A stretch of DNA of 64,000 nt, taken from NCBI GenBank assembly GCA_022575985.1, contig JAKSXM010000014.1:14260001-14324000 (forward strand), read 5' to 3'. The notes under the pieces are model-generated. The model saw only the letters and a list, made by a program, of their open reading frames with translations, had not been told where the DNA came from and did not search any database. A program made the position numbers and the translations under genes. Positions 59,429-64,000 of the stretch are shown piece after piece. The stretch is from Anagrus nilaparvatae (Eukaryota; Arthropoda; Insecta; Hymenoptera; Mymaridae). Position 1 is the first letter of the stretch; every line of letters begins with the position of its first letter.

Positions 59429-62400
59429 CTACGATAGAAAGCCCTCCTCCTTTTTCTTCAACAAGGTGGCCCTTACGTACTCTGCTACTTTGTTCCAGTT
59501 TTCGGAACTCCGTAGCATTTCCGGGACCACCGTCTCCGGCCTCCAAATCGGGAAGGGCGGGCGCCCCCCCGAGTAGCGAACACATTCGAAGAATGTGTGC
59601 TCTACTGTATCCTTCTCGCCTGGGCAGTGCAAGCACTCCTCTGTTGCCACCTTATGCCAATGCCTCAACATGACACGGAAATACCCGTGTCCGGTTAAGA
59701 ACTGGGTAAAGTGGAAATCCACCTCCCCATGCTGTCGTCCCATCCATGCCTGCAGGTTTGAGATCAGTCTGCGCGTCCATAGAGCATTCTTCTCTTGGTT
59801 CTTTTTCCATCGTTTATTCCATGCTTTCATAGAGTTGAAGCGGGCGCGAGTGGAAGCCACTTCGCGCTCATCTACGCTCTCGTAGATGAATTTCCGCTCC
59901 AACGCTAGCAGGTCGATGGGTATCACCGAAGCAACAACCTGGATCGCCTCGAGCGATACCGTATGGTACGCGCAGGCGATCCTCACTGCCGCTTGCCTCT
60001 GTACAGACGATATCTTATGTCTGTACTTGGCAATTTCTGTGGTCTTCGCCCAGACTTCTGATCCGTAAAGCAGGACAGAGTTGACGACTGACATCAGGAG
60101 CCTTCGCTTCCCTGGTTTGGGTCCCCCAATGTTGGCCATGAGCCTTGACAGGGAGGATGCGACCGACGCTGCCTTTTCACACGACCTCTGAAATTGCTCC
60201 CAGAAGGTCAGCTTGTTATCAAGCTGAACTCCCAGGTATTTCACCGATGTTCTGGTTCGGATCGTGTGAGGGTTTCCGCCGTCGTCGATAATTACATCGA
60301 AGTCGGTGGGAACCCTTCGACGGGTCAGCAGTACAATCTCCGTTTTTGGGATCGCAAGCTGGAGCCCGTGATCGCCCATCCAGAGGTTGATCCGTCTCAT
60401 GACTAGATTCAACCTCTCCTGGGTCACTTCCATGTCCCTGCCAGTTATGGTCAGGGCCACGTCGTCGGCGTACCCGATCAGGGAAACTCCTTCCGGGAGG
60501 TGGACGCGCAACAAGCCATCGTAAAAGGCATTCCACAGGTCCGGTCCAAGAACCGAGCCCTGCGCGATGCCTGCACTCAAAACCCTTTCACGCCTTCCAT
60601 CGAGCGTGTCGTAGAGCAGTCTCCGGTCCCGCAGGTAATCCTTTAGTACGTTACCCAGATAGCTGGGTATCTGGAAATCGTACTCGAGAGACCGGATCAT
60701 GTCATCCCACCTGGCCGAGTTGAAAGCGTTTTTGACGTCCAGCGTTACCAGAAGGACGTCCTTGCGAATTGCAGGCCGCTTTTCCCTCTCAGCCTTTACG
60801 GTATCCACGACACGCCGGATGGCGTCTATCGTGGAATGCCCTTCACGAAAGCCATGCTGCTCCTCGGAGAGACCACCGCCCTCCTCGATTGCCCTTCTGA
60901 GCCTTGCCCGGAGCATACTCTCCATCACCTTACCAATGGTATTTAACATACACAAAGGTCTGTAAGATGATGGAGAGTCCGGGGCTCCTCCCTTGCCCTT
61001 GTTCAAGAGCACGAGACGTGCCACCTTCCACTGCTTTGGGAACACTCCAGCCACCAAACACGCATTGAACATGTTTAACAGGATACCAGGGATTACTTTA
61101 ACCGCTCTTTTGAGCACTTCCGCTGGTATCCCGTCCGGCCCCGGCGCCTTACCATTTTTCATGGCCTTTATGGCCTTGACCATCTCGCCTTCGCTGAACA
61201 GCGGCACTTCCTCCCTGGGTATCACCTCAACCGGGTTTTCCCGGATGGGCCTTTCAGGGAAGAGAGCACCGACGATCCGTTCAGTCGACGCCGCGTCCAT
61301 CATGTTGTCGGACCCCCGGTTTAACTTGCCCATTACGACTTTGTAACCTAGGCCCCAGGGGTCCTTGTTTACATCATCGCGTAATGAACACAGACATCGG
61401 GCCTTGCTTTGACGGATGGCCTTGGCCAGCCGGTGTTTGGCGTCCTTGTGTTCCTGAGAAAGCACGGCAGCCTCAGGTCTGTCCCGCGCTCTTTGCGCCT
61501 TTCGTCGTGTCCTGTGGCATTCCTTCCGGAGCTCAGCTATTTCGGGAGTCCACCAGTACACTGGCTTTCTCCCTTTCCAGGGCCTGCGGCGAGGCATCGA
61601 GGCATCACAAGCCCCGCATAATAGAGACGTTACTTTCTTAACTAAGATTTCAGCCTCATGGGGACTTGTGGCCCCTCCATGCCAAGCAGGGATGGACGGT
61701 GACTCGATTCGAAGATACTCCTCGAATCTATCTTCGTCCATTTTTGGAACGTTCCAACCCAGGGGGCGCCTCCTGTACGGAGGTCGTTGTGAGTTTCCTT
61801 CCAATACCCGGAAGGCGATGTAATGATGATCACTACCATTGTATTGATCATCCATCACCCTCCAGTCGCCTATTCTCCCGGACGCAGCTTCTGTAGCGAA
61901 GGTTATGTCCGGGATAGAGACACCCCAACCCGGCCTCTCGTAGGTAGGCCTGTTGCCTCTATTCTGGACCACTAGTTTGCACCTAGTGGCCATTTCAAGC
62001 ACCATTCGTCCCCTGGGATTAGTCGTTGGCATCCCCCATTCCAGAGCCCTGGCGTTGAAGTCTCCACCAAGGATGATGCGACCAGTCACCGTTCGGACCG
62101 TGTTCTCGATGCTGGCCAGCTTTGTGGCCAGCTCTGCCGAGTTGTCGTTTGGGGAGAGATAGCAACTTATATAAGTTGTCTCCCCGCACTTGGCCCAGAC
62201 GTGGCAATTCCCTTTCCCTTGTTGGGTAAGGGACGTTTGGGCTCTGCCTCGAAGCCATATGGCGCAGCAGCCAGTGTCATCGGAAAGCCAGTACTTGTGG
62301 TTCATGTTGTAATATTGCTCGCTTAGTAAGAGGATATTTGCATCCTCTTCGCGAGCAATTTGATCCAACAATGCACCAGCTTCCCGTGCGTGTCGCATGT

Positions 62401-62434
62401 TCCCTTGGAGAACCTTGATCATTTCCGATGACAC
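59429..62434 (-). CDS. R1-clade ORF2: endonuclease and reverse transcriptase
   Basis: 1001 codons, the usual length for R1 ORF2, with no internal stop. It nicks target DNA and copies the element RNA onto the cut. The APE-type endonuclease fills residues 1-about 215, with Glu39 ('LLSEQY'), 'GGDFNA' at 123-128 and 'SDHHYI' at 201-206 as active-site signatures. The reverse transcriptase (about 415-720) shows 'GKAPGPDGIP' (428-437), 'LVTLDVKNAFNSARW' with Asp566, 'GIAQGSVLGP' (622-631) and 'GYADDVA' (654-660), the catalytic box. A C-terminal zinc finger, C934-x2-C937-x8-H946-x4-C951, is typical of the group. The ATG at 62434 overlaps the end of ORF1 by 16 bases in another frame, suggesting reinitiation or coupled translation. 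All key residues appear intact. Confidence 0.95.
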   Translation of the reverse strand: MSSEMIKVLQGNMRHAREAGALLDQIAREEDANILLLSEQYYNMNHKYWLSDDTGCCAIWLRGRAQTSLTQQGKGNCHVWAKCGETTYISCYLSPNDNSAELATKLASIENTVRTVTGRIILGGDFNARALEWGMPTTNPRGRMVLEMATRCKLVVQNRGNRPTYERPGWGVSIPDITFATEAASGRIGDWRVMDDQYNGSDHHYIAFRVLEGNSQRPPYRRRPLGWNVPKMDEDRFEEYLRIESPSIPAWHGGATSPHEAEILVKKVTSLLCGACDASMPRRRPWKGRKPVYWWTPEIAELRKECHRTRRKAQRARDRPEAAVLSQEHKDAKHRLAKAIRQSKARCLCSLRDDVNKDPWGLGYKVVMGKLNRGSDNMMDAASTERIVGALFPERPIRENPVEVIPREEVPLFSEGEMVKAIKAMKNGKAPGPDGIPAEVLKRAVKVIPGILLNMFNACLVAGVFPKQWKVARLVLLNKGKGGAPDSPSSYRPLCMLNTIGKVMESMLRARLRRAIEEGGGLSEEQHGFREGHSTIDAIRRVVDTVKAEREKRPAIRKDVLLVTLDVKNAFNSARWDDMIRSLEYDFQIPSYLGNVLKDYLRDRRLLYDTLDGRRERVLSAGIAQGSVLGPDLWNAFYDGLLRVHLPEGVSLIGYADDVALTITGRDMEVTQERLNLVMRRINLWMGDHGLQLAIPKTEIVLLTRRRVPTDFDVIIDDGGNPHTIRTRTSVKYLGVQLDNKLTFWEQFQRSCEKAASVASSLSRLMANIGGPKPGKRRLLMSVVNSVLLYGSEVWAKTTEIAKYRHKISSVQRQAAVRIACAYHTVSLEAIQVVASVIPIDLLALERKFIYESVDEREVASTRARFNSMKAWNKRWKKNQEKNALWTRRLISNLQAWMGRQHGEVDFHFTQFLTGHGYFRVMLRHWHKVATEECLHCPGEKDTVEHTFFECVRYSGGRPPFPIWRPETVVPEMLRSSENWNKVAEYVRATLLKKKEEGFLS

Positions 62435-64000
62435 CTGCTTCTCGCCAAAGCCAGAGCCTCCCGGTAGCTGGGGCAGTTTCCCTCACCAGGATAGTGCTCC
62501 GTCGAGCACTTATCCTTTCTAGACGTGCAAAGGAAGCACTTGGGCTTCTCTTTGTCACATTCCGTCCTTTTGTGGCCATTTTCGCCGCATTTAAGACACG
62601 CCTTACTTCTGTCTGGGCCTTTACAGACATATTGACTATGCCCATAGCCCAGACATTTGAAGCAGCGTCGAGCATCCGCACGGAGGCGCACTCTGCTTGA
62701 TGCCCAGCCAATCTGGATTTTGCCCTTTTTGGCCAGGCGCAAAGCGTCGGCCTCAAGCAGGTCTACCACAGCCATCTGGCTTGCTGTACCTTTGGTTTTG
62801 AAAATGGTGACCTGGAATAGGTCGCCATTTTCAAGACCTACAGCCTTGGCGACAGCTGCCTGAATCTCTTGCTCATTAGTGACCCCGTCCAAATCTCGAA
62901 TTTCGAGTTTTAGAGTGGGTATCATGTCACCAACATTTGACTCAGGGCCCGTGACTGCCTTAACTGCTTCTTCAAGCTTTTGCCTGTCCTCAATGGCCTC
63001 CAGTTCTATAAGGACGCTGCCGTTCTGCGTTTTCCTTATCCGGTGGACCCTTGTGCCGGACTCTTCGAGGTTCACGCTCCTCTTTAATTCAAGGAGCGTT
63101 TCCTCGTAGCTTTTTCCCGCCGCCGGAGTAATCTGGAAGGCTTCCTTCCTTCTCCTAAACCTGCGTTTCCGCCTCGGTTTTTGAGGTTCCTCCACTTTGA
63201 GCTTTTCGCTCTGCTGCTTCGCTTTCGGCTTATTCCTCTTTGCCTTCTTCTTGGCTTCTTTCCATTTCTCTTGGGGTTTTCCCTGTTCCTGCTGCTGCTG
63301 CTGCTGCTGTACCACCTGCTGGTCAGACTTTTCAGTCTGAACAACTTGGCCGGTTTGCGGCCCCCTTGTTTGCTGTGATTTGGCAGCCGCTAACCTTTCT
63401 TTCTTCTGCCTTTTCTTTTCCGCCTTATTCTTGCGCCTTTTGCTCCCGTCGTTGGGATTGTCCGACTTCTCCCCGTCCGGCAGCTGAGGCTTTGGCTGCT
63501 GCATGTCCTTGCGCTGTTGGCTCTGCGCTCTCACTTGTTGCAGCAGCTGCTGCCTCTTCTCCTTTTCCTGACGTTGTTTTTCCTGCCTTTGACGCAGCCT
63601 ACTTTCTGCCTCTTTAGATTTCTCTATTGAGAGCACTAGTATCTTTTCAGGCTTCGTCGACTTCCCGTTCTGACCTCGATCATGGGGAGTTTTTTTGGTA
63701 GCATGCCTCAATTCTGGAGAGCTATCCGAAAAAGAAGACGATCGGACTCTCTTTGCCGAATTTCTGTCGGCTACCTTTTTGATAGCAGACTCCATCACTT
63801 TGGTTTCTCCTTCCAGTCTCTCCCTTATCAGCTCAAGCTGTACAAGGACGTTACCAAATAGAGTGACGCCATTTTTTAGTGGCATGCCGCAGTTCTTTTG
63901 TTTCGTTGTTTGCTGCGACATGCTCTCATATGCATCCTTCATTTCAGCGTGGTGTTTTTCCATTGCCTGGACGGCTTCCTTCACCACAGCTATGTGGCGA
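62419..64000 (-). CDS. R1-clade ORF1: Gag-like nucleic-acid-binding protein, partial
   Basis: The frame stays open to the window edge, so the true start is probably outside; about 526 codons are visible. It should coat the element RNA. The order is an N-terminal helical part, a long Lys/Arg/Gln-rich stretch with coiled-coil potential (about residues 130-290 from 63987), a polyglutamine run from a CTG-type microsatellite near 63290-63310, a folded domain, then knuckles at 442-455 ('CFKCLGYGHSQYVC') and 464-477 ('CLKCGENGHKRTEC'), and a divergent third at 483-505. It ends at TGA 62419-62421, overlapping ORF2. Confidence 0.92.
   Translation of the reverse strand, partial: RHIAVVKEAVQAMEKHHAEMKDAYESMSQQTTKQKNCGMPLKNGVTLFGNVLVQLELIRERLEGETKVMESAIKKVADRNSAKRVRSSSFSDSSPELRHATKKTPHDRGQNGKSTKPEKILVLSIEKSKEAESRLRQRQEKQRQEKEKRQQLLQQVRAQSQQRKDMQQPKPQLPDGEKSDNPNDGSKRRKNKAEKKRQKKERLAAAKSQQTRGPQTGQVVQTEKSDQQVVQQQQQQQEQGKPQEKWKEAKKKAKRNKPKAKQQSEKLKVEEPQKPRRKRRFRRRKEAFQITPAAGKSYEETLLELKRSVNLEESGTRVHRIRKTQNGSVLIELEAIEDRQKLEEAVKAVTGPESNVGDMIPTLKLEIRDLDGVTNEQEIQAAVAKAVGLENGDLFQVTIFKTKGTASQMAVVDLLEADALRLAKKGKIQIGWASSRVRLRADARRCFKCLGYGHSQYVCKGPDRSKACLKCGENGHKRTECDKEKPKCFLCTSRKDKCSTEHYPGEGNCPSYREALALARSRCHRK

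Larger units (their letters stand above)
59112..64000 (-). mobile_element. R1-clade non-LTR retrotransposon, 5' end outside the window
   Basis: Reading minus: most of ORF1 (64000-62419), complete ORF2 (62434-59429), a 3' UTR of about 280 bp, and a poly(A) tail visible as a T-run at about 59117-59145. The G+C content changes abruptly from the A+T-rich host sequence to well above half. Both frames are uninterrupted, so the copy looks young and may be active. The clade assignment rests on the gag knuckles, APE endonuclease, RT and C-terminal CCHC order. Site-specific rDNA insertion is not seen at this 3' flank. Confidence 0.92.

Noticed and set aside
59361..63617. Many other frames of 60-125 codons over the R1-clade element
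   Set aside because: They are shadows of ORF1 and ORF2 made possible by the high G+C content.

Overview
The window is nuclear DNA of an arthropod, most likely an insect. The evidence is spliceosomal introns with GT/AG borders, R1-clade, BEL/Pao and jockey-like retrotransposons, and a very A+T-rich background with many small transposons. The lineage cannot be fixed from this sequence. An A+T-rich hymenopteran or hemipteran would fit, but that is a guess.

Genes are few. (1) A proline-rich protein on the minus strand has coding exons at 18913-19278 and 18448-18676, with a possible last exon at 17527-17600. (2) A WD40 beta-propeller protein on the minus strand has eight coding exons between 44416 and 38424. 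All joins are in phase and sum to 371 codons including the stop; three of the exons are short. (3) A small secreted cysteine-containing protein on the plus strand has exons at 44693-44801 and 47251-47480. Genes 2 and 3 are divergent, with start codons 277 bp apart, so they probably share a promoter region.

Most of the rest is mobile or repetitive DNA. The largest item is a 9.9 kb LTR retrotransposon (7215-17135). Its two 758-bp LTRs differ at one base by my reading, it is flanked by TTAA duplications, and it has a primer-binding site and a polypurine tract but no pol. Its only sizeable open frame encodes 344 residues that look like a Gag capsid segment followed by a membrane-spanning segment and a cysteine-containing tail. 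The remaining interior is A+T-rich and contains a 27-bp minisatellite.

The right end (59112-64000) holds a G+C-rich, apparently intact R1-clade non-LTR element on the minus strand, with poly(A) tail, complete ORF2 and most of ORF1. It lies outside rDNA in this window. Two 5'-truncated jockey-like copies (22934-24004, 53787-54719) and an internally deleted BEL/Pao element (56054-57827) are also present. The BEL/Pao element is nested in a large foldback element (55684-58772).

At least a dozen non-autonomous DNA elements can be delimited by terminal inverted repeats, many with recognisable target duplications (TA, TTAA, TTCAA, ATAA, TTAAAATA). Two have very long inverted arms (48057-49991 and 35586-37702). 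Tandem arrays include a 96-bp satellite in which each unit is a long palindrome (50301-50770) and a satellite of about 130 bp with alternating 137/123-bp spacing (51900-53200). No rRNA genes, intact tRNA genes or CRISPR arrays were seen.
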